Origin: Terebella lapidaria
Taxonomy: Eukaryota > Annelida > Polychaeta > Terebellida > Terebellidae
Direction: 5' to 3'
DNA length: 64,000 bases
Assembly: GCA_949152475.1 (NCBI GenBank)
Contig: OX424561.1
Location: 1,116,001-1,180,000 of the forward strand
Notes under the pieces: model-generated
The model's database searches: none
The model's input: the letters and a program-made list of their open reading frames with translations, nothing else
What the model was told of the DNA's origin: nothing
Position numbers and translations under genes: made by a program
Shown: piece after piece, positions 42,901 to 51,300 of the stretch
Numbering within the stretch: position 1 is the first letter of the stretch
How the letters are laid out: each line of letters opens with the position of its first letter

Positions 42901-45900
42901 ATCATTGGACGCCCTATCTGACAGTTATCATGTTCTACAGTACAGCTGGCGTGGCAGGTGCCCCTTGTGCACAATACTCACTGTTAAACAGTCACTAGTT
43001 GTAATATCATTGGACGCCCTATCTGACAGTTATCATGTTGTTCTACAGTACAGCTGGCGTAGCAGGTGTCCCTTGTGTACAATACTCACTGTTAAACAGT
43101 CACTAGTTGTAATATCATTGGACGCCCTATCTGACAGTTATCATGTTCTACAGTACAGCTGGCATGGCAGGTGTCCCTTGTGTACAATACTCACTGTTAA
43201 ACAGTCACTAGTTGTAATATCATTGGACGCCCTATCTGACAGTTATCATGTTCTACAGTACAGCTGGCGTGGCAGGTGCCCCTTGTGTACAATACTCACT
43301 GTTAAACAGTCACTAGTTGTAATATCATTGGACGCCCTATCTGACAGTTATCATGTTCTACAGTACAGCTGGCGTGGCAGGTGTCCCTTGTGTACAATAC
43401 TCACTGTTAAACAGTCACTAGTTGTAATATCATTGGACGCCCTATCTGACAGTTATCATGTTGTTCTACAGTACAGCTGGCGTAGCAGGTGTCCCTTGTG
43501 TACAATACTCACTGTTAAACAGTCACTAGTTGTAATATCATTGGACGCCCTATCTGACAGTTATCATGTTCTACAGTACAGCTGGCGTGGCAGGTGTCCC
43601 TTGTGTACAATACTCACTGTTAAACAGTCACTAGTTGTAATATCATTGGACGCCCTATCTGACAGTTATCATGTTCTACAGTACAGCTGGCGTGGCAGGT
43701 GTCCCTTGTGTACAATACTCACTGTTAAACAGTCACTAGTTGTAATATCATTGGACGCCCTATCTGACAGTTATCATGTTCTACAGTACAGCTGGCGTGG
43801 CAGGTGTCCCTTGTGTACAATACTCACTGTTAAACAGTCACTAGTTGTAATATCATTGGACGCCCTATCTGACAGTTATCACGTTGTTCTACAGTACAGC
43901 TGGCGTGGCAGGTGTCCCTTGTGTACAATACTCACTGTTAAACAGTCACTAGTTGTAATATCATTGGACGCCCTATCTGACAGTGATCATGTTCTACAGT
44001 ACAGCTGGCGTGGCAGGTGTCCCTTGTGTACAATACTCACTGTTAAACAGTCACTAGTTGTAATATCATTGGACGCCCTATCTGACAGTTATCATGTTCT
44101 ACAGTACAGCTGGCGTGGCAGGTGTCCCTTGTGTACAATACTCACTGTTAAACAGTCACTAGTTGTAATATCATTGGACGCCCTATCTGACAGTTATCAT
44201 GTTGTTCTACAGTACAGCTGGCGTGGCAGGTGTCCCTTGTGTACAATACTCACTGTTAAACAGTCACTAGTTGTAATATCATTGGACGCCCTATCTGACA
44301 GTTATCATGTTCTACAGTACAGCTGGCGTGGCAGGTGTCCTTCGTGTACAATACTCACTGTTAAACAGTCACTAGTTGTAATATCATTGGACGCCCTATC
44401 TGACAGTTATCATGTTCTACAGTACAGCTGGCGTGGCAGGTGCCCCTTGTGTACAATACTCACTGTTAAACAGTCACTAGTTGTAATATCATTGGACGCC
44501 CTATCTGACAGTTATCATGTTCTACAGTACAGCTGGCGTGGCAGGTGTCCCTTGTGTACAATACTCACTGTTAAACAGTCACTAGTTGTAATATCATTGG
44601 ACGCCCTATCTGACAGTTATCATGTTCTACAGTACAGCTGGCGTGGCAGGTGTCCCTTGTGTACAATACTCACTGTTAAACAGTCACTAGTTGTAATATC
44701 ATTGGACGCCCTATCTGACAGTTATCATGTTCTACAGTACAGCTGGCGTGGCAGGTGTCCCTTGTGTACAATACTCACTGTTAAACAGTCACTAGTTGTA
44801 ATATCATTGGACGCCCTATCTGACAGTTATCATGTTCTACAGTACAGCTGGCATGGCAGGTGTCCCTTGTGTACAATACTCACTGTTAAACAGTCACTAG
44901 TTGTAATATCATTGGACGCCCTATCTGACAGTTATCATGTTCTACAGTACAGCTGGCGTGGCAGGTGTCCCTTGTGTACAATACTCACTGTTAAACAGTC
45001 ACTAGTTGTAATATCATTGGACGCCCTATCTGACAGTTATCATGTTCTACAGTACAGCTGGCATGGCAGGTGTCCCTTGTGTACAATACTCACTGTTAAA
45101 CAGTCACTAGTTGTAATATCATTGGACGCCCTATCTGATAGTTATCATGTTCTACAGTACAGCTGGCATGGCAGGTGTCCCTTGTGTACAATACTCACTG
45201 TTAAACAGTCACTAGTTGTAATATCATTGGACGCCCTATCTGACAGTTATCATGTTCTACAGTACAGCTGGCGTGGCAGGTGTCCCTTGTGTACAATACT
45301 CACTGTTAAACAGTCACTAGTTGTAATATCATTGGACGCCCTATCTGACAGTTATCATGTTCTACAGTACAGCTGGCATGGCAGGTGTCCCTTGTGTACA
45401 ATACTCACTGTTAAACAGTCACTAGTTGTAATATCATTGGATGCCCTATCTGACAGTTATCATGTTCTACAGTACAGCTGGCGTGGCAGGTGCCCCTTGT
45501 GTACAATACTCACTGTTAAACAGTCACTAGTTGTAATATCATTGGACGCCCTATCTGACAGTTATCATGTTCTACAGTACAGCTGGCGTGGCAGGTGTCC
45601 CTTGTGTACAATACTCACTGTTAAACAGTCACTAGTTGTAATATCATTGGACGCCCTATCTGACAGTTATCATGTTCTACAGTACTGCTGGCGTGGCAGG
45701 TGTCCCTTGTGTACAATACTCACTGTTAAACAGTCACTAGTTGTAATATCATTGGACGCCCTATCTGACAGTTATCATGTTCTACAGTACAGCTGGCGTG
45801 GCAGGTGTCCCTTGTGTACAATACTCACTGTTAAACAGTCACTAGTTGTAATATCATTGGACACCCTATCTGACAGTTATCATGTTCTACAGTACAGCTG

Positions 45901-47595
45901 GCGTGGCAGGTGCCCCTTGTGTACAATACTCACTGTTAAACAGTCACTAGTTGTAATATCATTGGACACCCTATCTGACAGTTATCATGTTCTACAGTAC
46001 AGCTGGCGTGGCAGGTGCCCCTTGTGTACAATACTCACTGTTAAACAGTCACTAGTTGTAATATCATTGGACGCCCTATCTGACAGTTATCATGTTCTAC
46101 AGTACAGCTGGCGTAGCAGGTGCCCCTTGTGTACAATACTCACTGTTAAACAGTCACTAGTTGTAATATCATTGGACGCACTATCTGACAGTTATCATGT
46201 TCTACAGTACAGCTGGCGTGGCAGGTGTCCCTTGTGTACAATACTCACTGTTAAACAGTCACTAGTTGTAATATCATTGGACGCCCTATCTGACAGTTAT
46301 CATGTTCTACAGTACAGCTGGCGTGGCAGGTGTCCCTTGTGTACAATACTCACTGTTAAACAGTCACTAGTTGTAATATCATTGGACGCCCTATCTGACA
46401 GTTATCATGTTCTACAGTACAGCTGGCGTGGCAGGTGTCCCTTGTGTACAATACTCACTGTTAAACAGTCACTAGTTGTAATATCATTGGATGCCCTATC
46501 TGACAGTTATCATGTTGTTCTACAGTACAGCTGGCGTGGCAGGTGTCCCTTGTGTACAATACTCACTGTTAAACAGTCACTAGTTGTAATATCATTGGAC
46601 GCCCTATCTGACAGTTATCATGTTGTTCTACAGTACAGCTGGCGTGGCAGGTGTCCCTTGTGTACAATACTCACTGTTAAACAGTCACTAGTTGTAATAT
46701 CATTGGACGCCCTATCTGACAGTTATCATGTTCTACAGTACAGCTGGCGTGGCAGGTGTCCCTTGTGTACAATACTCACTGTTAAACAGTCACTAGTTGT
46801 AATATCATTGGACGCCCTATCTGACAGTTATCATGTTCTACAGTACAGCTGGCGTGGCAGGTGTCCCTTGTGTACAATACTCACTGTTAAACAGTCACTA
46901 GTTGTAATATCATTGGACGCCCTATCTGACAGTTATCATGTTCTACAGTACAGCTGGCATGGCAGGTGTCCCTTGTGTACAATACTCACTGTTAAACAGT
47001 CACTAGTTGTAATATCATTGGACGCCCTATCTGACAGTTATCATGTTCTACAGTACAGCTGGCGTGGCAGGTGTCCCTTGTGTACAATACCCACTGTTAA
47101 ACAGTCACTAGTTGTAATATCATTGGACGCCCTATCTGAAAGTTATCATGTTCTACAGTACAGCTGGCGTGGCAGGTGCCCCTCGCCTTGTTCCATGAGG
47201 ATCAGTGTGAACACATTCTCTTGGTGCTACACGGGATGTTTTGTAAAAACCACAACAAGGTCAGCATCAATCATATCACTTTCAGACAACAGTTATATCA
47301 TATGCTAATGGATGTACCTTCAGTAACATTATTCTTAAATGAATATTCTTGTGATGGAAATTTTTGGACATTCGGCTAATTGTATTGTTTGACAAGACTG
47401 TCTGTGCTCACTGTGATATGTCTGTAACTTTCCCGTACTTGATTTTAGTACCTGGACTATGTCCTGAAGGTGGCATTCCCCGAGGTGCTGATCAAAATCT
47501 ACATGGACGTTCATCGAGTGGAGCATGACCGAGCTGAGGACGACATGGCAGAAGCACTCAAAGACCCCGACAACCTGCCCATGTCCATGGCATAG
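6989..47595 (+). CDS. 5'-partial multi-exon gene, probable nuclear protein (MUM1/PWWP3-like C-terminus, tentative)
   Basis: Ten exons with GT-AG junctions and matching phases: 6989-7042, 7200-7329, 7436-7537, 7738-7829, 8099-8217, 8309-9793, 9906-9990, 11353-11401, 47159-47259 and 47449-47595 (TAG). They give 787 codons plus stop; earlier exons lie outside the window. The N-terminal part is basic (RRRAYRRNRQARK). The long sixth exon is acidic and Ser-rich with KR clusters, consistent with a disordered nuclear region. The last exons are helical and contain KYLDYVLKVAFPEVLIKIY followed by a VxxxxAE pattern. From memory this resembles the C-terminal domain after the PWWP domain in MUM1/PWWP3 proteins; no PWWP domain is seen here. 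The eighth intron is 35,757 nt and almost entirely satellite. Coding status is firm, the family name is weak. Confidence 0.8.
8309..9793 (+). CDS. Large internal exon encoding an acidic low-complexity region
   Basis: This 1,485-nt exon enters in phase 2 and leaves in phase 2. The donor GTCAG|GTCTGT at 9794 joins the acceptor at 9905 to give an uninterrupted frame, although the exon frame itself stays open to a TAA at 9824. The protein is rich in Ser, Asp, Glu and Thr. It contains two related acidic motifs, DLSFSDTDD and DLSFSEDED, about 75 residues apart, a basic patch EPRKRKAEPHKRQ that could be a nuclear localisation signal, and a second patch RKSRRISNSP. A short direct repeat (DSEAMDSEAMDA) is also visible. 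No catalytic domain is recognised. Confidence 0.85.
10129..11309 (+). mobile_element. Helentron-like non-autonomous element (HINE), copy 2
   Basis: It lies in the intron between exons 9906-9990 and 11353-11401. The 5' end TAAGGCATTTCGG can fold with the following GGAAATGTCTTTA. The same terminal motif is repeated inverted near the 3' end (ACCGAAATGCG), followed by a hairpin CAAGGCATCTTTAGGCCTTG and then CCTAGT. The interior has six to seven degenerate units with ATCTCGGAAA, AGAGCAAAACGGATGTTATTTTC and GACCTTTGACCTTGA. They are more divergent than those in copies 1, 4 and 5, so this looks like an older insertion. No coding capacity is visible. Confidence 0.65.
11434..11530 (+). repeat. First, most divergent unit of the 105-bp intron-exon-junction satellite
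   Basis: This unit starts only 33 bp after the donor at 11402. It carries the pseudo-acceptor TTCAACAG ending at 11471, followed by TACAGCTGGCGTGGCAGGTG, the same sequence that opens the real exon at 47159. If used, this acceptor would make a 70-nt intron. The reading frame would then reach TAA (in TGTTAAACAG) within 16 codons. It differs from the array consensus at several intronic positions (TTTATGATTGAACGCC against AATATCATTGGACGCC), as expected for an array edge or ancestral copy. Confidence 0.85.
11531..12671 (+). mobile_element. Helentron-like element, divergent subfamily, inside the 105-bp satellite
   Basis: Flanks CACTAGT and TGTAATATC rejoin to the exact satellite sequence, which gives a clean empty site. 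The 5' end is TAGGCATCCCGATTG and folds with AATCGGGAGGCC. The 3' end has GGGGGATGCC, then a hairpin AAGCCTATAGGCTTT and GTCTAGT. So the terminal motif has changed from GGCATTTCGG to GGCATCCC and its inverted partner has changed with it. The 5' region shares poly-T and 'GGTTTCCGGATCATAACTC' with the other copies, but the 115-bp tandem units are absent. The interior has C-rich tracts near 12021 and 12125, and an inverted pair CCAAGATGGCCGC/GCGGCCATTTTGG at about 11732-11760. No long open frame. Confidence 0.6.
12672..13406 (+). repeat. 105-bp junction satellite, seven units
   Basis: Seven near-identical 105-bp units (735 bp) lie between the Helentron-like element and the terminal-repeat element. 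Each carries the intron-like stretch GGACGCCCTATCTGACAG, the acceptor TGTTCTACAG, an exon-like TACAGCTGGCGTGGCAGGTG and the tail TACTCACTGTTAAACAGTC. The block continues the array that starts at 11434. Confidence 0.97.
13407..15218. mobile_element. Terminal-direct-repeat element, TRIM-like (short LTR-retrotransposon kin), inserted in the satellite
   Basis: Two 469-bp direct repeats (13407-13875 and 14750-15218) flank an 874-bp interior. The two repeats are about 99.5% identical, which implies a recent insertion. The satellite motif CTAGT is present immediately on both sides (13402-13406 and 15219-15223), consistent with a 5-bp target duplication. Ends are GGGTTGAA and TTCCACC, an imperfect inverted pair. 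No gag, pol or other recognisable gene is present, so the element is non-autonomous. The lack of canonical TG...CA ends and of a clear purine tract leaves open that it is a duplicated MITE-like unit. Confidence 0.5.
15219..30214 (+). repeat. 105-bp junction satellite, main block A
   Basis: About 142 head-to-tail units. Length variants are 102 bp (missing CAT before GTTCTACAG), 105 bp and 108 bp (extra GTT giving ATGTTGTTCTACAG). Because these differ by multiples of three, one forward frame stays open for thousands of codons as a 35-residue repeat (LDALSDSYHVLQYSWRGRCP and following). Frame breaks recur at GTTACATAGTC (near 15525, 20578, 25129 and 28731). The unit contains no spacers and no clear gene. 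Every unit holds a TTCTACAG acceptor and 25 nt matching the start of exon 47159. Confidence 0.97.
17777..26878 (+). repeat. 4551-bp higher-order tandem duplication inside the 105-bp satellite
   Basis: Rare variants recur at a constant offset of 4551 bp: TTGTGTGCAA at 17817 and 22368, the 12-bp insertion GTAACAGTGAGTATTA near 19192 and 23743, CATAGTCTCTAG near 20580 and 25131, and paired CCCATGTGTAC variants near 21516 and 26067. The series of D/N/H and R/H unit variants is identical over this span and diverges outside it. A block of about 43 units was therefore copied once in tandem, with edges near 17780, 22330 and 26880. It could also be an assembly duplication. Confidence 0.9.
30215..32301. 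mobile_element. piggyBac-like non-autonomous DNA transposon (TTAA target)
   Basis: The 2,087-bp insert interrupts a satellite unit at TTAA. TTAA is present on both sides (30211-30214 and 32302-32305), while intact units have it once in CTGTTAAACAG. The ends are perfect 13-bp inverted repeats, CTCTTTACCTGCC and GGCAGGTAAAGAG. ACGTCA-type motifs recur just inside both ends (TTACGTCATTGAC, TGACGTTTTTGGG; ACACGTCAATGG, ACGTCACTGAGG). TTAA duplication with C/T-rich ends is the piggyBac pattern. The longest open frames are short and resemble no transposase, so it must have been mobilised in trans. Confidence 0.85.
32302..47183 (+). repeat. 105-bp junction satellite, main block B, ending in the real exon
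   Basis: About 140 further units after the TTAA element. The 108-bp GTTGTT variant is frequent here. Two adjacent units near 40075 and 40180 share a 2-bp loss that shifts the open frame. The last unit (from about 47104) keeps the acceptor TTCTACAG at 47151-47158. It then passes from repeat into unique coding sequence after TACAGCTGGCGTGGCAGGTG plus CCCCT, so the array's right edge is about 25 nt inside exon 47159-47259. Confidence 0.97.
47159..47595 (+). CDS. Last two coding exons of the MUM1/PWWP3-like gene
   Basis: Exon 47159-47259 enters with two bases that complete a Val codon with the G ending exon 11353-11401. It encodes QLAWQVPLALFHEDQCEHI and following residues up to NHNK, and leaves in phase 0 at AAG|GTCAGC. 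Exon 47449-47595 follows TTTTAG and encodes YLDYVLKVAFPEVLIKIYMD, then VHRVEHDRAEDDM, ending MSMA and TAG. The first 25 nt of exon 47159 are the same sequence found in every satellite unit of the preceding intron, while the rest of both exons is unique. Confidence 0.85.
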
Positions 47596-47942
47596 GCTCT
47601 GACGGACAATAATGTGTGAAAAACATTTGTAATTTGGGTTGTCAACTGATAATGAAAAACTATCATAGAACTGCACAATTAATTCGCAGCTAACTCAGAT
47701 TCTGTTACTGATGACCTCTGACATATGGTCGATGTAATGTGTTTTCGACACCTGAATGTGATCTATTGGCTCTGGATGAGATGTTATAAAATCTATCAGT
47801 TTCCACAGTGTGGTGATATTGTGGAATTCAATACAGGTTTTGTTGTGATTTGTTTCATAATTGAAATGTGATTGTCATGTTCTTGCATTAGCATGTAGGA
47901 GCTACGGAAAACCTCCCTTGTGCAATATGTAATATAAAAAAA

Positions 47943-47948
47943 AATAAA
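47943..47948 (+). terminator. Poly(A) signal AATAAA of the plus-strand gene
   Basis: AATAAA lies about 350 nt after the TAG at 47595, followed by a T/G-rich stretch (GATTGTTATTGTTG). It is the first good signal after the stop codon and predicts a 3' end near 47965. Confidence 0.7.
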
Positions 47949-47997
47949 GATTGTTATTGTTGATAATAGGCCCTACAGATTTTGCTACTGATTTCAT

Positions 47998-48003
47998 TTT
48001 ATT
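47998..48003 (-). terminator. Poly(A) signal AATAAA of the minus-strand receptor gene
   Basis: TTTATT on the plus strand reads AATAAA on the minus strand, about 300 nt beyond the receptor stop codon. With the opposite signal only 50 bp away, the two genes converge and their 3' ends probably abut or overlap slightly. Confidence 0.6.
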
Positions 48004-48206
48004 CCATTTGTCGGACATGATCAACATCATTGAATACATGCGTACAAAAAATGTTTAATATGAACAACAGCATATGTATAAAACTGAATACAAAGCAGTA
48101 TTATCAATGTACTATAGTACAAATACAATATACAGGTAAACAGTTTCTTTCGAACACAAGTCAGCTCAATATATGATGGTAGTAGTACTGACTGAAGCCT
48201 TTGACT

Positions 48207-48308
48207 CCACAATATCACATATCCATCAGAACATGTCTGGTTGACACTGTCACCAGCCCACAATATCACATATCCATCAGAACATGTCTGGTTGACACTG
48301 TCACCAGC
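48207..48308 (-). repeat. 51-bp tandem duplication spanning the receptor stop codon
   Basis: Two nearly perfect 51-bp copies (48207-48257 and 48258-48308), each with ACAATATCACATATCCATC and GTTGACACTGTCACCAGC. The copy nearer the gene contains the receptor stop codon (TGA, 48303-48301); the other copy lies in the 3' UTR. The period is a multiple of three. Confidence 0.9.
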
Positions 48309-51300
48309 GTGTAGCAGGCTGTCCATTGGCCACGACTCCGTTACTGACGGCGACGCCATTGCTCACGGCCCCGATACTGGTTTGACGGATCGTGCTTGTG
48401 TACGCTGACGGCAGATTGCAGTGGGACAATTTTGCCGCGGGTTTGTGATTGAGGTCTCGACACCTCGTCCTCACCATCTCCACAAACAAGACAACGGCTG
48501 CGGCTACAATTCCAGTCAGCAGTAGGTAGAAGGCGCTCTGTGTGTCTAACAGCGACACCGCGTGCGCCTCCGGTATTGGGATGCCACTACATGACTGCTT
48601 GGGCCACCATTTCTTCTCCCAAAACTGGATCAAACCACTCTGTTGTAATTTCTTCACTCTAGTTGAAAAATCAGTGAAGTCTTTCAAGTATTAATATGAG
48701 AAGTAGTCGTTCCGTTGGGAAAGACAATTGTACAAAAAGAAAACGAGCTGGAAATCGGTAGCTACTCAATCATAAACTAACCCTTTGGCTATGATGGCTT
48801 TGTAGGGAGAACCTTGCTGTAGTCCAATACCAAATGGTAATGGCATGAAGGTTTCTGAGAGAAGCACAAGGTTGCAAGCCTCGTCAGAGATCACCTTGAC
48901 CAGTAGCGGTGTGCGGTCCATGATGAACACGTAGTCGCCTTGCTGAACCTTCTGTAAATGCTCGGCCGCAGACCTGGAAGCGACACTTGGGTCGTCTTGC
49001 ACGAAGTCCTGCAAACCGTCCCACAGGTCCTTGTATACCCCTCCTGTTGCATTCTGCTCCGACACAGGGTTATATCAACAATAATCAAGAAAATAAAGAG
49101 CATTAATAACTCCACACATATCTTTTGGATAAAGCCATTGAATGAAAATACACCCTTGTTCTAATTTCATATCAGACGGAGTACCTTGAAAGTGGAGTAG
49201 TAGACGGTTCCTTCTCGGAAGCCCCACTTGTATCTGCTCTGTCCAATCATTCCATCCAAGGTGTCAAATGGGGCATCCGTTTTTGAGATAGTCAGGTAAG
49301 CGATGAGACTCCCGCCGTAGGAGGCCACTATAATTATTGAGAATGCCCACCAGTGACAGATAAACGTCCGTCCCGACACGCTCTCCGGTAGATAATGGCC
49401 ACCTGTCAGCAAGGTATTTTGTTCTCATTTGTTGCTTCGAACGTTTGTTGAAATATGCATTCAACCAGAATTGTGATATCATGATATATTCTGATGACAT
49501 TGTGTTGTATTCATGAAAACCAGATGCGGGCAATGATTAACAAACAAGTGTGAAAACGTGTTCATAATATTGTGCTGATCCATAATCCTAATATCACAGC
49601 TCAGAGGTTAAAAGTAAGATCTATACTGGACAAGTGAATTACTCTTATTCTGCAATGGGGTCTATTGACGATCTAATTTGTACAATTTTCACTCAATATC
49701 TGTTATGTGGGGAACTCATTTTGCGGAAGTATTACCTTGAGTGAGAACTGCCCCAAAAGTGTACCACGTTGCTTTGCCTGGATCACTGAAATTATCTGAG
49801 GGTTTATGTCTGCCATAGATGGTTTTGTGGACGGCCAGTGTGATGAGCCAAGCAACAGCTCCAGCAAATGGAACACTCGCCATAATCCCGACCCACACGG
49901 GCCAGCGGAAGGGGAGAGCGATAACACGCCACTTGTTCTCGTCCTCATGGGGCTTTTTCATGATTCCCGCCCCGTACTCAAAGTAGTAATCAACAAAGTC
50001 CATTACCGTCTCCCGAGCCGAGGTCACCGACAGCGATGCAATGCTCATGTTCACCTCCTGACAAGTAAAACTGATGAACTTCCATGTGCAAGACATTCAC
50101 AGATTGCACCGAAAGAGATCAAGATTATTCGCAAACCTTTCTCTGAAGTTGTCCAACCATTCCTGTCCAGTTGCCGTCATCTTTGATGCCTCCAAACTGT
50201 CCATCAGGTACTCTAGATAGGGTGTATCTGTAGGTGCCACAAGGAAACAGGTATACGTATGACAGACGGGCCGCAGAGTTTGTATGATTGGAGCGTGCTC
50301 TAGATAGGGTGTATCTGTAGGTGCCACAAGGAAACAGGTATACGTATGACAGACGGGCCGCAGAGTTTGTATGATTGGAGCGTGCTCTAGATAGGGTGTA
50401 TCTGTAGGTGCCACAAGGAAACAGGTATACGTATGACAGACGGGCCGCAGAGTTTGTATGATTGGAGCGTGCTCTAGATAGGGTGTGTCTGTAGATGCCA
50501 CAAGGACACAGGTATATGTATGACAGACGGGCCGCAGAGTTTGTATGATTGGAGTGAGCTCTAGATAGGGTGTATCTGTAGGTGCCACAAGAAAACAGGT
50601 ACGAGTATACGTATGACAGACATGCCGCAGAGTTTAGTATGATAGGAACGTGTGTTGAGTTGTTCCTTACGTGAAATTCAATGTGCGTGCAAGCTCCTTC
50701 AACATGTCGATAGCCATCCCATAGAACCTGAGTGTGCCATTGACGTTTTCACTCAGAACGAACGGAGCGGACTGCAATAGATTAATTCATGCGTTGACAA
50801 TGGCTTTGGTTTTAGACTTCTGAAGCACCAGGAACCAGCGTGTGTGACAGTGTACCTCAATGGTGGTGACGTGGAAGTGTTTTCCGGAGAGCTTGCTCTT
50901 GTCGGGAAAGATGTCCACGTCTGTAGCGAACGTGCCCTCTGCTGTACATACCGTCACAGGCTGCAGGGAGGGTGGGTTCGTGTCCATGTCCGGCGTCAGA
51001 ACCTCGTATGGGCCACAGGAATGACCGCTTGTCTTCTCCAAGGAGGGCTGTAACAATGTCACTCAATTATTACACCTAATCCAAATCAATTACTAGTATC
51101 GTGTGCTGATCCCGAACGTTAATTGATGTGTATTAGTACATTCATTGATGTGTAGTAATTTTAGTATTTTACAAGAATGCAGTCGTTGGATTCTAATCAA
51201 CTTCCAGTAAATCAGTGTAGACTTACCATTAGATATTTTTCGATTATTGTGTCATTAATCATCCCACATTTATCATTAGTTGGAGTCACACTATAGCCGT

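Noticed and set aside
12672-47183. CRISPR-like appearance of regular repeats
   Set aside because: There are no unique spacers; units are contiguous and 105 bp long, in a eukaryotic intron.
15549-47308. Very long open reading frames (up to 2361 codons) made of a 35-residue repeat
   Set aside because: They are produced by a 105-bp DNA satellite whose period is a multiple of three. The unit is explained as an intron-exon junction, and frame breaks are shared by copied blocks. Not annotated as protein genes.
48658-48687. Receptor last exon starting further upstream to give KDFTDFST before VKKL
   Set aside because: The phase from the previous donor (AAAGG|GTTAGT) fits only the acceptor CAACTAG at 48659. 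That acceptor restores the family-typical KGVKKLQQSG and has a better pyrimidine tract.
50097-50588. 163-codon minus-strand frame with five APTDTPYLEH-type repeats
   Set aside because: The frame differs from the receptor frame and comes from the 87-bp junction copies. The true exon in this stretch reads YTLSRVPDGQFGG in another frame.
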